DNA of 64,000 bases from Deltaproteobacteria bacterium (GTDB lineage: Bacteria > Myxococcota_A > UBA9042 > PHBI01), in contig WYBB01000177.1 in assembly GCA_011526585.1 (NCBI GenBank), forward strand, positions 51,768 to 115,767, read 5' to 3'. Both the position numbers and the translations under genes were made by a program. This document shows, one piece after another, positions 10,064 through 19,331 of the stretch (the stretch's first letter is position 1; each line of letters starts with the position of its first letter). Under the pieces are notes generated by a model. It was not told the origin of the DNA. It saw only the letters and a list, made by a program, of their open reading frames with translations, and made no database searches.

Positions 10064-11908
10064 ATGTCGATCATACCCACGCTGTCGCTCATCGCCTCGC
10101 AGGCACCCGCGCCGATGCCGTCCGAGCAGGTGCTGCAGGCCAACACGGCGGCGATCGTCGTCGTCATCGTCATCTTCGTCGTCATGGTCCTGCTCGTGAT
10201 CTCGGGGCGCAAGAAGAAGCAGCCCGAGCCCGCCGAAGCGGCCGAGGCGCCGCGCGTCGAGAGCGCGGCGGCGCCTCAGCTGAAGCTGCCGGCGAGCAAG
10301 GAGTCGTTCGAGCCGCTGCCGACAGCGGCCGAGCCGCACAAGGCCGAGTCCAGGGCCGGCGAGGCGAAGAAGGCCGAAGCCAAGGCGGCCGAGCCCGAGC
10401 CGGAGGAGGAGGACGAGGGCGAGGTCGAGGCGGCCTGGGAGCTCGCCGAGGACGAGGCTGCCGCCGAGGCGCTGGCCAAGGCCGAGGAGGCGGTGAAGAA
10501 GGCCGAGGCCAAGAAACAGGAGGCCGAGGAGCGCGCGCGCGAGAAGGCGCGTGAGGCCGAGGACAAGCGCAAGGAGGCCGCGGAGAAGACGCGCGAGGCC
10601 GAGGCCAAGCGCAAGGCGGCCGAAGAGGCGCTGGCGCGGGCGGCCGACGAGGAGTCGAGGAAGAAGGCCGAGCAGTCGGCGGCCGAGGCCAAGGCGGCTG
10701 CCGAGCAGCAGAAGAAGGTCGAGCAGGAGGCGCGGGCCGAGGCGGCGCGCGCGGCGGAGGCGCGCGACAAGGCGATCAAGGAGGCGGCCGAGAAGGCCAA
10801 GGCCGAGGCCAAGGCGGCGGCCGAGGCGGAGGCGCGGGCCAAGGCCGAGGCCAAGCGCAAGGAGGCCGAAGCCAAGGCCAAGGCCGAGGCGGAGGCCCGA
10901 GCCAAGGCGGAGGCCGAGGAGGCGAAGAAGCGCGAGGCCGAGGCCAAGGCGAAGAAGAAGGAAAAGCCGGTCGAGGACGAGGGCCCGGCCAAGACCCTCA
11001 AGGACGGGCTCGGCAAGACGCGCAAGGAGGGCTTCATCGCGAAGCTCTCGGGCCTCTTCGCCGGCAAGCAGATCGACCAGGATCTGCTCGACGAGGTCGA
11101 GGAGGCGCTGTTCACGGCCGACATCGGCGTGCGCACGGCGGACCGGCTGTTGAGCGCGGTGCGCGAGGCGCTCTCCAAGAAGGAGCTCAAGGACGAGAGC
11201 AAGGTGTGGGAGGTCCTGCGGGGCGAGGCGTTCAAGATCCTCGAGGGCGCGCAGAGCGGTGGCAAGGTGAGCCCGCCCAAGCCCGGGGAGCCGTTCGTCA
11301 CGATGGTGCTCGGCGTCAACGGCACCGGCAAGACGACCTCGATCGGCAAGATGGCCCACAAGCTGCTCGCCGAGGGCAAGTCCGTGACGCTGGTCGCGGG
11401 GGACACCTTCCGTGCGGCGGCGACCGAGCAGCTCGAGCACTGGGCGCGCCGCGTGGGGGCGCCGTGCATCAAGGGCAAGGAGGGTGCCGATCCGGCCTCG
11501 GTCGTCTTCGACGGGGTCAAGAAGGCCCTGGAGGACAAGGCCGAGTTCGTGCTCGTCGACACCGCGGGCCGCCTGCACAACAACGTCAACCTCATGGAGG
11601 AGCTCAAGAAGGTGCGGCGCGTGATGGGCCGCGCCATCGAGGGCGCACCGCACGAGGTCCTGATGGTGCTCGACGCGACGACCGGGCAGAACGGGATCGC
11701 CCAGGCCAAGCAGTTCAAGGACGCCACCGACGTGACGGGGATCATCCTGACGAAGCTCGACGGCACGGCCAAGGGCGGTGTCGTGCTCGGCGTCTGCGAC
11801 GAGCTGAAGATCCCGATCCGCTTCATCGGGATCGGCGAGCGCGTCGCCGACCTGCGGGTCTTCGATCCGAAGGAGTTCGTGGACGAGCTCTTCGCTCCGC
11901 CCGCTTGA
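10064..11908 (+). CDS. ftsY: Signal recognition particle receptor FtsY with N-terminal membrane anchor and long charged linker
   Basis: SRP receptor GTPase that docks ribosome-nascent-chain complexes at the inner membrane. The C-terminal NG domain (from about residue 310) is complete: GVNGTGKTTSIGKM near 417, DTFRAAATEQLEHW, DTAGRLHNNVNLMEEL, TKLDGTAKGG, and the closing FIGIGERVADLRVFDPKEFV. Before it are a transmembrane helix at residues 30-48 and about 250 residues made almost wholly of Ala, Glu and Lys with scattered Arg and Gln, predicted to be coiled coil or a single helix. The family usually has a shorter acidic A domain and no true membrane helix. ATG 10064 has GGAGG 8 bp upstream. It appears to be a single-gene unit. 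Confidence 0.96.
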   Translation: MSIIPTLSLIASQAPAPMPSEQVLQANTAAIVVVIVIFVVMVLLVISGRKKKQPEPAEAAEAPRVESAAAPQLKLPASKESFEPLPTAAEPHKAESRAGEAKKAEAKAAEPEPEEEDEGEVEAAWELAEDEAAAEALAKAEEAVKKAEAKKQEAEERAREKAREAEDKRKEAAEKTREAEAKRKAAEEALARAADEESRKKAEQSAAEAKAAAEQQKKVEQEARAEAARAAEARDKAIKEAAEKAKAEAKAAAEAEARAKAEAKRKEAEAKAKAEAEARAKAEAEEAKKREAEAKAKKKEKPVEDEGPAKTLKDGLGKTRKEGFIAKLSGLFAGKQIDQDLLDEVEEALFTADIGVRTADRLLSAVREALSKKELKDESKVWEVLRGEAFKILEGAQSGGKVSPPKPGEPFVTMVLGVNGTGKTTSIGKMAHKLLAEGKSVTLVAGDTFRAAATEQLEHWARRVGAPCIKGKEGADPASVVFDGVKKALEDKAEFVLVDTAGRLHNNVNLMEELKKVRRVMGRAIEGAPHEVLMVLDATTGQNGIAQAKQFKDATDVTGIILTKLDGTAKGGVVLGVCDELKIPIRFIGIGERVADLRVFDPKEFVDELFAPPA

Positions 11909-11942
11909 GCCCGCGGCGGAGAACCATCGAGCGCCGCGTCAC

Positions 11943-11970
11943 GGGCGGCCACGAGGGCCGCCCCTACGAG
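11943..11970 (+). repeat. Interspersed palindromic repeat, copy 1
   Basis: The core GGGCGGCC / GGGCCGCCC arms flank ACGA, followed by CTACGAG. The best-preserved copies here are this one and the one at 38613. Confidence 0.7.
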
Positions 11971-12007
11971 ACCGGATGATGCGCCTCGAGACCTGCTGGC
12001 ACGCTGC

Positions 12008-12034
12008 GGGCTGCCGCAAGGGCCGCCCTACGAG
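12008..12034 (+). repeat. Interspersed palindromic repeat, copy 2 (diverged)
   Basis: GGGCTGCCGCAAGGGCCGCC then CTACGAG. It shares the right arm and the CTACGAG tail with copy 1, with changes in the left arm and loop. Confidence 0.65.
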
Positions 12035-12064
12035 ACGTCGCGTGAGGACCCGCCGGTTGCGCCG

Positions 12065-12090
12065 TAGGGGCAGGCCTCGTGCCCGCCCGC
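12065..12090 (-). repeat. Interspersed palindromic repeat, copy 3 (inverted)
   Basis: Reads CGTAGGGGCAGGCCTCGTGC then CCGCCC on the plus strand, so it is the same element in reverse orientation relative to copies 1 and 2. Confidence 0.6.
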
Positions 12091-12120
12091 GGGCGTCGAA
12101 TCCATCCTGGATGCCACGCC

Positions 12121-12366
12121 TTACTTGAAGACGCGCTCTTTGCGGGCCTGGAAGATGAAGGGCAGGAGCTCCTTCTTGAGGCTCAGCATGCGGCTGAACT
12201 TCGCCTCCTGGCGCACGTTCGAGTAGAGCGTCGTCGGCTTGCGGATCTCGCCGTCGATGAGCTGGTCGGAGAAGTCGTAGAACTTCGACTTCGGCTCGGC
12301 CGCGATGGCGGCCGTCGGGGCGCCGATCGAGGCGGCCAGGATCAGGGTCGTCACGAGCTTCTTCAT
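12121..12366 (-). CDS. Small secreted protein at the end of the Glt-like cluster (possible GltF counterpart)
   Basis: An 81-residue protein. The start at ATG 12366 gives a textbook signal peptide (MKKLVTTLILAASIG, cleaved near AIAA). The mature part is short and charged (FYDFSDQLIDGEIRKPTTLY, then KFSRMLSLKKELLPF) and probably periplasmic. It lies 88 bp downstream of the TPR lipoprotein gene on the same strand and is probably the last gene of the cluster. In Myxococcus a small gltF gene sits near gltE and gltD, so position suggests a counterpart, but I cannot confirm similarity. A longer frame to 12411 adds residues before the signal peptide and is rejected. Confidence 0.75.
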   Translation of the reverse strand: MKKLVTTLILAASIGAPTAAIAAEPKSKFYDFSDQLIDGEIRKPTTLYSNVRQEAKFSRMLSLKKELLPFIFQARKERVFK

Positions 12367-12454
12367 GTCGTCGTTCCTTCGCGGGCGCAGCACACGCCCG
12401 GACTTATACATTCACCTCGGTCGGCTGACCATTCCGCGGTCGCTGCGTGCCCGC

Positions 12455-13870
12455 CTACTGCGCGTCGGGCGCCGGAGCCGGGGCCTCTCCCTCGGGTGCC
12501 TGGGCCTCTCCCTCGGGCGCCGGGGCATCGCCTTCGGGGGCCGGCTCTTCGCTGGGAGGGGGCTCCTCCAGCGCCTTGAGCCCACCCTTGGCGATGATGT
12601 CCTTGAGCACGGTGATGATCTTCTGGTTGCGGTCGGCGTCGGTCGCGCTGAGCTTGGCCTTCTTGCCGTAGAGCTCGAAGTACTCGACGGCCTTTTCCAG
12701 GTTCTGGAGCTTGTTCTGGTAGGTCTCGGCGATGCGCTTGTAGAGGTCGGGTCGCTCTGGGCTCTCCTTCAGGAAAGCGTCATAGCAGCCGATCGCCGCC
12801 GCGAAGGCCTTCGGCTTGTCCTCGGCCGCGCCCCCGACGCCATAGAGCGCGTCGCAGCGCCCGATCTTGGCCTCCATGTTGTTCGGCTGCGTCTGCAGGA
12901 TCTTCTCGTAGTGGCCGAGCGCACCCGCGTAGTCGAGGTGCTCGAGCAGCATGGCCGCGATGTTCTGGCGGGTCTCCATGTTCTCGGAGTCGTGCTCGAG
13001 CGCGAGCTGGAAGTGCTTCATCGCCAGCGGTCGCTGGTCCATCTTGATGTAGGTGTAGCCGAGGTTGGTGTGCGCTTCGGTCGAGGTCGGGTCCTCGCGC
13101 AGCACCTTGTTCTCGAAGACCCACTTCGCCAGGAGGAGCTTGCCGCGCTTGAGGTTGATCAGGCCACGCGTGTTGAGCCCGGTCACGTTCGAGGGCTCGA
13201 CGTAGAGGACCTCCTTCACGAAGCGCTCGGCGGTGTCCACGTCGCCCTGCAGCAAGTGGTAGAGCGCAAGCGCGTTGTTGGCCGCGACGTTGGTCGGGTC
13301 CTTCGAGATGATCGGGTCGAGCAGCCCCTTGGCCTTGGCCATGAGGTTGTCGGCCTCGGCCGTCTGCCCGAGGAGGCGGGCGGCGCGCGCGCGCCCGAGG
13401 TAGATCTTGGCGATGTAGGCCGTCGCCGACGGCTCGCCCGGGTTCTTGTCGAGCGCCTTCTGGTAGACGCCGAGCGCCTCCTCGCCGCGCCCCAGGCGCT
13501 CGAGCGCCTGGCCCCAGTTGAAGTAGGCCTCGAGGAAGTCGGGGGCCTTCTCGGAGGCCTCCTTGAACTTGTCAGCGGCCAGCTTGAAGTCGGGTCGCCG
13601 CGAGGACACCGCCGTCACGCCCTCGCGGAACGAGTCCTGCGCGGCGCGGTCGATGCCGTCGAGGTAGACCGGCGCCTTGACCTCGACCACGTCCTTGCGC
13701 GTGAAGTCGTCGTCATCGAACCCGACCTGCTGGCCGTCCTTGTCGACCTTGCCGGTCCGCGGTTCGTCGCCGTCGTCGCCCTTGACCTGCCCGCCGCTCG
13801 AGCCGCACGCCGAGAGTCCCACGAGCGCCGCCAGCGCTCCCATGCCGATCGATCGATTCAGAGCCCGCAT
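12455..13870 (-). CDS. TPR lipoprotein, GltE (AglT)-like
   Basis: Probable outer-membrane lipoprotein of the gliding-type machinery, 471 residues. The lipobox LSAC puts the lipidated Cys at residue 22. The mature protein is an array of tetratricopeptide repeats (for example YFNWGQALERLGRGEEALGV, AHTNLGYTYIKMDQRPLAMK and ALGHYEKILQTQPNNMEA) and ends in a Pro/Glu-rich tail with PEGEA repeats. Size and architecture fit Myxococcus GltE, a TPR outer-membrane lipoprotein. Start choice: ATG 13870 makes a TGATG junction with the upstream stop, while GTG 13873 makes GTGA. AAGGAG lies at workable distance from both. The assignment to GltE rests on architecture and neighbours. Confidence 0.85.
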   Translation of the reverse strand: MRALNRSIGMGALAALVGLSACGSSGGQVKGDDGDEPRTGKVDKDGQQVGFDDDDFTRKDVVEVKAPVYLDGIDRAAQDSFREGVTAVSSRRPDFKLAADKFKEASEKAPDFLEAYFNWGQALERLGRGEEALGVYQKALDKNPGEPSATAYIAKIYLGRARAARLLGQTAEADNLMAKAKGLLDPIISKDPTNVAANNALALYHLLQGDVDTAERFVKEVLYVEPSNVTGLNTRGLINLKRGKLLLAKWVFENKVLREDPTSTEAHTNLGYTYIKMDQRPLAMKHFQLALEHDSENMETRQNIAAMLLEHLDYAGALGHYEKILQTQPNNMEAKIGRCDALYGVGGAAEDKPKAFAAAIGCYDAFLKESPERPDLYKRIAETYQNKLQNLEKAVEYFELYGKKAKLSATDADRNQKIITVLKDIIAKGGLKALEEPPPSEEPAPEGDAPAPEGEAQAPEGEAPAPAPDAQ

Positions 13871-16800
13871 CACTTGTTCTCCTTGCTCGGCTCGTCGCCT
13901 TCGTCATCGGCCTCGGTCTTCTTGGTGTCGGTCGACGTCTGCTTTTCGTAGTCGACGACGATCGAGCCGCGGCGCACCTGCTTGATGAAGCTCGTCGACA
14001 GCACGGTGTCGCGCGTCTTGTCCGGCTGCACCGTGAACTCGGCGATCGGGAACTCGTCCTTGTTCACCTTCGCGGCGAACACCGCCGAAAGCCGCGACCA
14101 CTTGTTGTAGACGTTGTCCTTGACCGCCTGCCTCAGCGCCGCGGTGAATGCGGCCAGGGCGCGCTCCTGCACCGGCGCGTAGAGCTCCTCCAGGGTGAAG
14201 CGGTACTCGTCGACCTGGTCCTCGGTGAGGCCTGGCGGTGGCGGCGCGTTGGCGAGGCTCTCGGCGAACTCGTAGAGCACCTGGCCGAGCCGGAACGCGG
14301 CGGCGGCGGCCATGCCCTTGTCCTTGAACTCGAGCACCTTGTCGAAGCCCTTCTCCGCCTCGCGCAGCGCCTCGGCCTTGGCGATGAGCGTGCGCTTGAG
14401 GAGCTGGATGTCGAAGCCGCCCGCCTTGTTGATCGCGTCGACCGTCAGCTTCGCGTAGTCGTCGTAGAGGTACTCGGCGCTCTCGAAGGTCGCGACCGCG
14501 GCGAAGTACTTGGTCGCCGCGTCGGGCTCCGCCCCGCCCTTGGCGACGCCCTTCATCATGCCCTCCCAGCCCTTCATCACCGAGCGGAAGTGCCCCTCGA
14601 CCCGCTTGCGGTTCTTGACCTTGTCCGCCTTCTTGTAGGCCAGCCCGGCCGCCGCCAGCGCCCTGAGCTCGTACTCCTTGTCCTTGCGCCCGTAGGCGCG
14701 CGCGATCTTCTCGAAGTGCTTGGCCGCCTTCTCGTAGGCCTCGGGCGTCTCCTTGAGCTCGAGCGTGAGCCCGGCCTCGAACGCCACCGCCGCGACGTCG
14801 TCGCGCGTCTTGTAGAGCGTCGTGTACTCGTTGAAGACGTCGTAGGCCTTGTCGTAGTCCTCGAGCGCCCGATGGAGCAGGCCCGCGTCGCGGAACGCGT
14901 CCGCCGCGCGCTTGGCCACCGCCGGGTTCTTGGCGAAGGTGTTCTTGAACTTCTGCATCGCCTCGAAGGCTTCGGCCGCCTTCGCGAACTCGGTCTGCGA
15001 CTCGTACAGGATGCCGATGGCCGCCTGCGCCTGCACCGCGACCTCCATGTCCTTGTAGGTGTCGATCACGGCCTCGTACGCCTGCACGGCCTCGGGGAAG
15101 CGGCGCGCGACCTCGTGGATCGCGCCGACGTTGAAGAGCGCCTTCGAGGCGATCTCCTTGTTCTTCCTGCCGAACTCCTGGACGATGTCCTGCTGCACGG
15201 TGATCGCCTCGTCGTAGCGCCGCTGCAGCGTCAGGTCGCGCGCGTGCTCGGTCTTGGCGATGGCGATGATCAGCTCCCAGTCCTCCTTCTTGCGCGTGGT
15301 GAAGTTCTTCTTCTCGATGACCTCACGCGCCCACTTCTCGATCTGCACCCAGTTCTTCAGGCGCTTGTACGCGTCGATGATCAGGTTGACGGCGTAGGAC
15401 GCCATCTCGTCCTTCGGGAAGAGGTCGAAGATCACCTGCAGGCGCGTGACCGCCTCGCGGAACTGCCCGTGCCGGTAGAAGATCTCCGCCGCGATGTACA
15501 TCATGTTGGGGATCTTCTGGCCGCGGTTGGGGTACTTCTTCTTGAACTCCTCGTCCTTGAGCGCCGCCGACAACACCTCGACGTAGCGATCGGCCGCCCC
15601 GATCATACGCTTCTCGAGCGGGTCGAGGTCGGTCCGCTTGATCTCCTCCTCCTGCTTCTCCTTGAGGTCCGCGTCGATCTCGACCTTGGTGATCTGGATC
15701 TCCTTGTCCCCCTCGGCGCACTTGCGCTTGCCGGTCCGGCACAGCTCGCGCTCCATCGCGAAGACCACGCCGAGCGCCGCGTCCTCGACGAACTCGCCCT
15801 TGAGGTCCTTCTGCAGCGTCTTTTCGTACTGCTCGGACGCCTCGAGGTAGCGCTCTCGATCGTAGAGGATCTCGGCGTAGAAGAAGTTGAACTTGTAGGA
15901 GTCGGGGTGGTCCGGGTAGCGCTCGAGGAACTTGGCGTAGTAGCGCGCCGCCGCGTCGTACTCCGCGGTGGCCTCCTTGCGCTTCTTGTCTTCCGACTCC
16001 TGCGCCTGCTTGTGGTAGGTCGACGAGATCCACGCGAGTGAGCCGGCGACGAGCTCGTCGGCCTTGGTCATCGCCTCGCTGTTGCCCTTGTTCGCCGTCA
16101 CCCAGGCGCCCTTGGGGTCGAAGAAGTCGACGACCTCGTTGATCTCGCGCTCGGTCTCGCGGATGTCGGCGAGCTTCCTGCGCACCTCCATGACGGCGTC
16201 GTAGTACTCGGCGACCTTGGGCGCGCTCTTGTCGTGCTCGATGAGGTGCTTGTAGAGCTCGATCGCGTCCTCGTCGCGGTCCTTCGACACGAGCAGCGCC
16301 GCCATCTTGTCGAGCTTGGCGTAGGTCTCCTTGTCGCCGATCTCCTTGAGGAAGTACTGGCGCGCCTCGCGCCAGCCGTTGTCGACCTCGGCGTAGGCCT
16401 GGATGAGGTCGTTGAGCGCCTGCTCGCGGAACTCGATGAGGCCGCCACCGTCCTTGCCCTTGATCGCCGCGATCACGTTGTGGAAGGTCTCGATCGTCTT
16501 GTCGAATTCGGCGAGGTTGAAGTAGACCCACCCGAGCTTGTACAGCGCGTAGTTGAACATCGAGTGGTTCTTGAACTTCTGGATGATCGCTTCGTAGTTG
16601 GTCTTCGCGTAGAAGAGCGAGTCCTTCTCGAAGTAGTATTCGGCCAGGGTCAGGTGCGACTCCGGCACGAAGGAGCTCTGCGGGTACTTGGTGACGACGT
16701 CCTTCAGGTACTTCTCGCCGTCGAGCTGGAGCTGACGGTCCTTGCGCGCCTTGCCCGACTCGATCGAGGCGCGCCCGAGGAAGTAGGTGACCTGGTCGAG

Positions 16801-17277
16801 GCGGTCGTAGTTCGGGTTCGCGAGCAGCACCTGCCGGTAGTAGTCGATGGCGACCTTCTGGTCCTCGACCGGCTCCTTCGGCTCCTCGGCGCAGCGCTGC
16901 TCCTCGAAGCAGGCGTAGGCGGCCTCGTACTTCTCGCGCTCCATGAAGTACTGGAACTTCGCCTCCTGCCAGTGGGTCTCCGCCAGCCGGAACAGGGCGT
17001 CGGCCTTGTTCGGATAGGTCGGATCGGCGATGAGCGAGTTGAGGCTGTCGATCTTGCGCTTGCGCGCCTCGGACTTCGCCACCTCGGAGCGGCGCTTGTC
17101 GGGCGTCCACAGCGAGTTCTCGAGGTCGGTGATGCTGAAGCCCTTGCCCTGCAGCGGCTTGTTCTCACCGGGCGGCGGCTCGGCCGGCTCGGCGGCCAGG
17201 GCGGGGCCGATCCCTGCGGCGAGGCCCATGACCAGCGCCAAGGGCCTGGCCAACGAGTAGAGTCCATGAGGTCGCAT
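13870..17277 (-). CDS. Large periplasmic TPR protein, GltD (AgmU)-like
   Basis: A 1135-residue secreted protein. It has a signal peptide (MRPHGLYSLARPLALVMGLA, cleaved near ALAAEP), then roughly 1000 residues of tandem TPR-like helical repeats (LAEYYFEKDSLFYAKTNYEA, YALYKLGWVYFNLAEFDKTI, EIFYRHGQFREAVTRLQVIF). Lys and Glu are unusually frequent. Myxococcus GltD/AgmU is a periplasmic TPR protein of similar size that moves with focal-adhesion complexes, and it also sits beside gltE. The stop overlaps the next gene's start. 130 bp separate it from the upstream TPR gene, enough for an internal promoter, although none is clear. Alternative: a general envelope TPR scaffold not involved in motility. 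Confidence 0.85.
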   Translation of the reverse strand: MRPHGLYSLARPLALVMGLAAGIGPALAAEPAEPPPGENKPLQGKGFSITDLENSLWTPDKRRSEVAKSEARKRKIDSLNSLIADPTYPNKADALFRLAETHWQEAKFQYFMEREKYEAAYACFEEQRCAEEPKEPVEDQKVAIDYYRQVLLANPNYDRLDQVTYFLGRASIESGKARKDRQLQLDGEKYLKDVVTKYPQSSFVPESHLTLAEYYFEKDSLFYAKTNYEAIIQKFKNHSMFNYALYKLGWVYFNLAEFDKTIETFHNVIAAIKGKDGGGLIEFREQALNDLIQAYAEVDNGWREARQYFLKEIGDKETYAKLDKMAALLVSKDRDEDAIELYKHLIEHDKSAPKVAEYYDAVMEVRRKLADIRETEREINEVVDFFDPKGAWVTANKGNSEAMTKADELVAGSLAWISSTYHKQAQESEDKKRKEATAEYDAAARYYAKFLERYPDHPDSYKFNFFYAEILYDRERYLEASEQYEKTLQKDLKGEFVEDAALGVVFAMERELCRTGKRKCAEGDKEIQITKVEIDADLKEKQEEEIKRTDLDPLEKRMIGAADRYVEVLSAALKDEEFKKKYPNRGQKIPNMMYIAAEIFYRHGQFREAVTRLQVIFDLFPKDEMASYAVNLIIDAYKRLKNWVQIEKWAREVIEKKNFTTRKKEDWELIIAIAKTEHARDLTLQRRYDEAITVQQDIVQEFGRKNKEIASKALFNVGAIHEVARRFPEAVQAYEAVIDTYKDMEVAVQAQAAIGILYESQTEFAKAAEAFEAMQKFKNTFAKNPAVAKRAADAFRDAGLLHRALEDYDKAYDVFNEYTTLYKTRDDVAAVAFEAGLTLELKETPEAYEKAAKHFEKIARAYGRKDKEYELRALAAAGLAYKKADKVKNRKRVEGHFRSVMKGWEGMMKGVAKGGAEPDAATKYFAAVATFESAEYLYDDYAKLTVDAINKAGGFDIQLLKRTLIAKAEALREAEKGFDKVLEFKDKGMAAAAAFRLGQVLYEFAESLANAPPPPGLTEDQVDEYRFTLEELYAPVQERALAAFTAALRQAVKDNVYNKWSRLSAVFAAKVNKDEFPIAEFTVQPDKTRDTVLSTSFIKQVRRGSIVVDYEKQTSTDTKKTEADDEGDEPSKENK

Positions 17278-17407
17278 CAGTGTCTCCAGCCTGGGGCTCT
17301 GTCGGGCGAGCGGGAACCGCTCTCATGTCAAGTGGCGTCCGGGTTGTCACGTTCGGGGCCGGGGCGGCGCGCCGGCGCCCGACCCCGGACCGCGATGAAA
17401 GCGACGC

Positions 17408-19300
17408 CTATTCGGATACTTCTCGCGCGCACTGGTCCTTGATCATCGACCGATAGGTCCCGATCTCGTCGGACCAGAACTCGTTTTCGAACTCCCAGCG
17501 CCAGGTGTCGGACCCGACGATGGTGCCGGTGCCGCCCGAGGCCGCCTGCTTTTCCTCGGGCTCCTCGCCGAGGTCGAGCGCGCGCTGGCGGCGGTCCGCC
17601 TCGTCGATCTTGATGTCTTCCATGTCGACGCCGAGCTCGGTGAACTTGGTGCGGAACTTCTGCAGCTCCTGGAGGCTCTCGCCGAGGATGAGGCGGATGG
17701 TCAGCCCGATCTCGCGCACGCGATCGCGGTGCAGCCTGGCGAGGTTGTCGCGCAGCTCGACCGCATAGTTGCCGAGCGCGCCGCCCTCCTTGTCGATGCG
17801 CGCCTGCTCCTTCTCGATCTGCTTGACGGTGCGGTAGAGGTTGTAGAACTCGACGTTGGCCAGCACGTTGGGCACGAGCTTGTCGGGCATCTGGTTCGCC
17901 ATCGCCTTGCGCCCGTTCACGGTCGCGACGAGCGCGGAGTAGAAGTCCTCGGGCTTCTGGGTGTTGGCGATGAAGCTCTCCAGCGGCGGGATGAGCGGCA
18001 GGATCTCCTCCTCGAAGCGCTGCAGCGCGAGCGCCGTGCGGTCGAAGTGGCAGAGGTTGAGGTAGGCCGTCGCCTCGAGGATCCACACCTCGGGGTAGAA
18101 ATAGTGCTTGAAGTACGGGGAGTCGAGCGTGTGGAACGTGCCGAGCGCGCGCGAGTAGTCGCCCTTGAGGAAGTACACCCACGCGCTCTCGTAGAAGGCG
18201 GTCGCCTGCTTGTACGAGCCCTGCGGGATCTTGCGGTAGTAGTAGATCGACGCGTCGTAGTCGCCGATGCGGTAGGCGATACGCGCCAGCGCCAGGTAGG
18301 CGAGGTCGCGAACCTCGGGCGCCGACTCGTTCTCCTCGGTGGCGATGATGGCGCGCTGGAACGACTCGACCGCGGACTTGTAGAGCTCGTTCTGCACCTC
18401 GATGTAGCCCTTGAGGTACTGCGCCTTGCCGTAGTCGGGCGCGCGCGAGTCGACCGCGTCGAGGAAGCTCACCGCGCGTCCCCAGTCCTGCCCCTCGTGG
18501 AAGAACTCGCCGAGCACGTAGTTGAACTCGTCCTGGAAGCCGCGCGAGAAGCCTCCGACCTTGCCGGCGAACTCGGCGAGGCGCTCGAGCTGCGGCGGCG
18601 AGTAGTCGACCTGCTTCCTGAGCGTGCGCAGCTGGGTGAAGGCGGTCTGGAAGAACGGCTTGTCCGGCCCCTCGAGCACGAGGTCGACGAGCAGCGAGGC
18701 CGCGCTCTGCAGGAGTCCGGCCTTCACCAGCGCGTTGGCCGTCCCGAACTTGGCGAAGTACGCCTCCTCCGAGTCGGGCGCGAAGTTGCCCTGCGCCACG
18801 AACGCCTGGAAGGCCTGGATGGCGTCGACCCACTTGCCCTCGTCGCCGAGCTTGCGCCCCTTGGCGAGCACGCCCTGGGCGAACGCCTTGCGCTGCACCT
18901 CCTCGGCCTTGCGCTTCTCCTCGAGGAGCTTCTGCGCCTCGACGCGCAGCCGCTCCTCGCGGGCGCGCTTCTCCTCCTCGGTCTCCTCCGGCTCGGCCGG
19001 CGTGACCGGCTCACCCGGCTTGGTCCCCCCACCGTACATCTTGGGGGTCTGGAGCATGTACTTGATGACCTTCTCGGGTACGTTCGCCTTCTTGAGCTCC
19101 AGGATCTCGGCGACCGAGAGCTCGAAGACGGACTTGTCCTTGTCGATCGCCTTGATGATCTCGTCCTCGGCGATGCCGAGCTTGGCGAGCGTCATGATCT
19201 CCTCTTTGGAGATCGCCCACGCCGCCGGCCCGAGGGACGTGGCGAGCACGCTCGCGCCGACCGTCGCGACGAGCCATTTCCTGATGCCGGATCGCTTCAT
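17408..19300 (-). CDS. Periplasmic TPR protein, GltC-like
   Basis: A 630-residue secreted protein. It has a signal peptide (residues 1 to about 29, ending GPAAWA), a short helical domain (SKEEIMTLAKLGIAEDEIIK), an acidic/basic coiled-coil stretch around residues 100-145, TPR-like repeats (AYRIGDYDASIYYYRKIPQG), and a conserved-looking C-terminus WRWEFENEFWSDEIGTYRSM. That C-terminus and the size match my recollection of the GltC family annotated in myxobacteria. GltC is a periplasmic part of the adventurous gliding complex encoded near the outer-membrane barrels GltA and GltB, and here too a barrel gene lies 31 bp upstream. Family call fairly confident; role in this organism inferred. Confidence 0.85.
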   Translation of the reverse strand: MKRSGIRKWLVATVGASVLATSLGPAAWAISKEEIMTLAKLGIAEDEIIKAIDKDKSVFELSVAEILELKKANVPEKVIKYMLQTPKMYGGGTKPGEPVTPAEPEETEEEKRAREERLRVEAQKLLEEKRKAEEVQRKAFAQGVLAKGRKLGDEGKWVDAIQAFQAFVAQGNFAPDSEEAYFAKFGTANALVKAGLLQSAASLLVDLVLEGPDKPFFQTAFTQLRTLRKQVDYSPPQLERLAEFAGKVGGFSRGFQDEFNYVLGEFFHEGQDWGRAVSFLDAVDSRAPDYGKAQYLKGYIEVQNELYKSAVESFQRAIIATEENESAPEVRDLAYLALARIAYRIGDYDASIYYYRKIPQGSYKQATAFYESAWVYFLKGDYSRALGTFHTLDSPYFKHYFYPEVWILEATAYLNLCHFDRTALALQRFEEEILPLIPPLESFIANTQKPEDFYSALVATVNGRKAMANQMPDKLVPNVLANVEFYNLYRTVKQIEKEQARIDKEGGALGNYAVELRDNLARLHRDRVREIGLTIRLILGESLQELQKFRTKFTELGVDMEDIKIDEADRRQRALDLGEEPEEKQAASGGTGTIVGSDTWRWEFENEFWSDEIGTYRSMIKDQCAREVSE

Positions 19301-19331
19301 GCTGCTGCCCTCCAGTCGTGACGTCCGGGAT

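Larger units (their letters stand above)
11909..12120. other. Intergenic region with three copies of an interspersed palindromic repeat
   Basis: 212 bp between ftsY and a convergent small gene. It holds three copies of a repeat whose core is GGGCGGCCACGAGGGCCGCC followed by CCTACGAG, listed separately. No open frame looks coding, and no tRNA-like structure is seen. The copies can each fold into a GC-rich hairpin and may end transcription from both sides. Confidence 0.6.
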
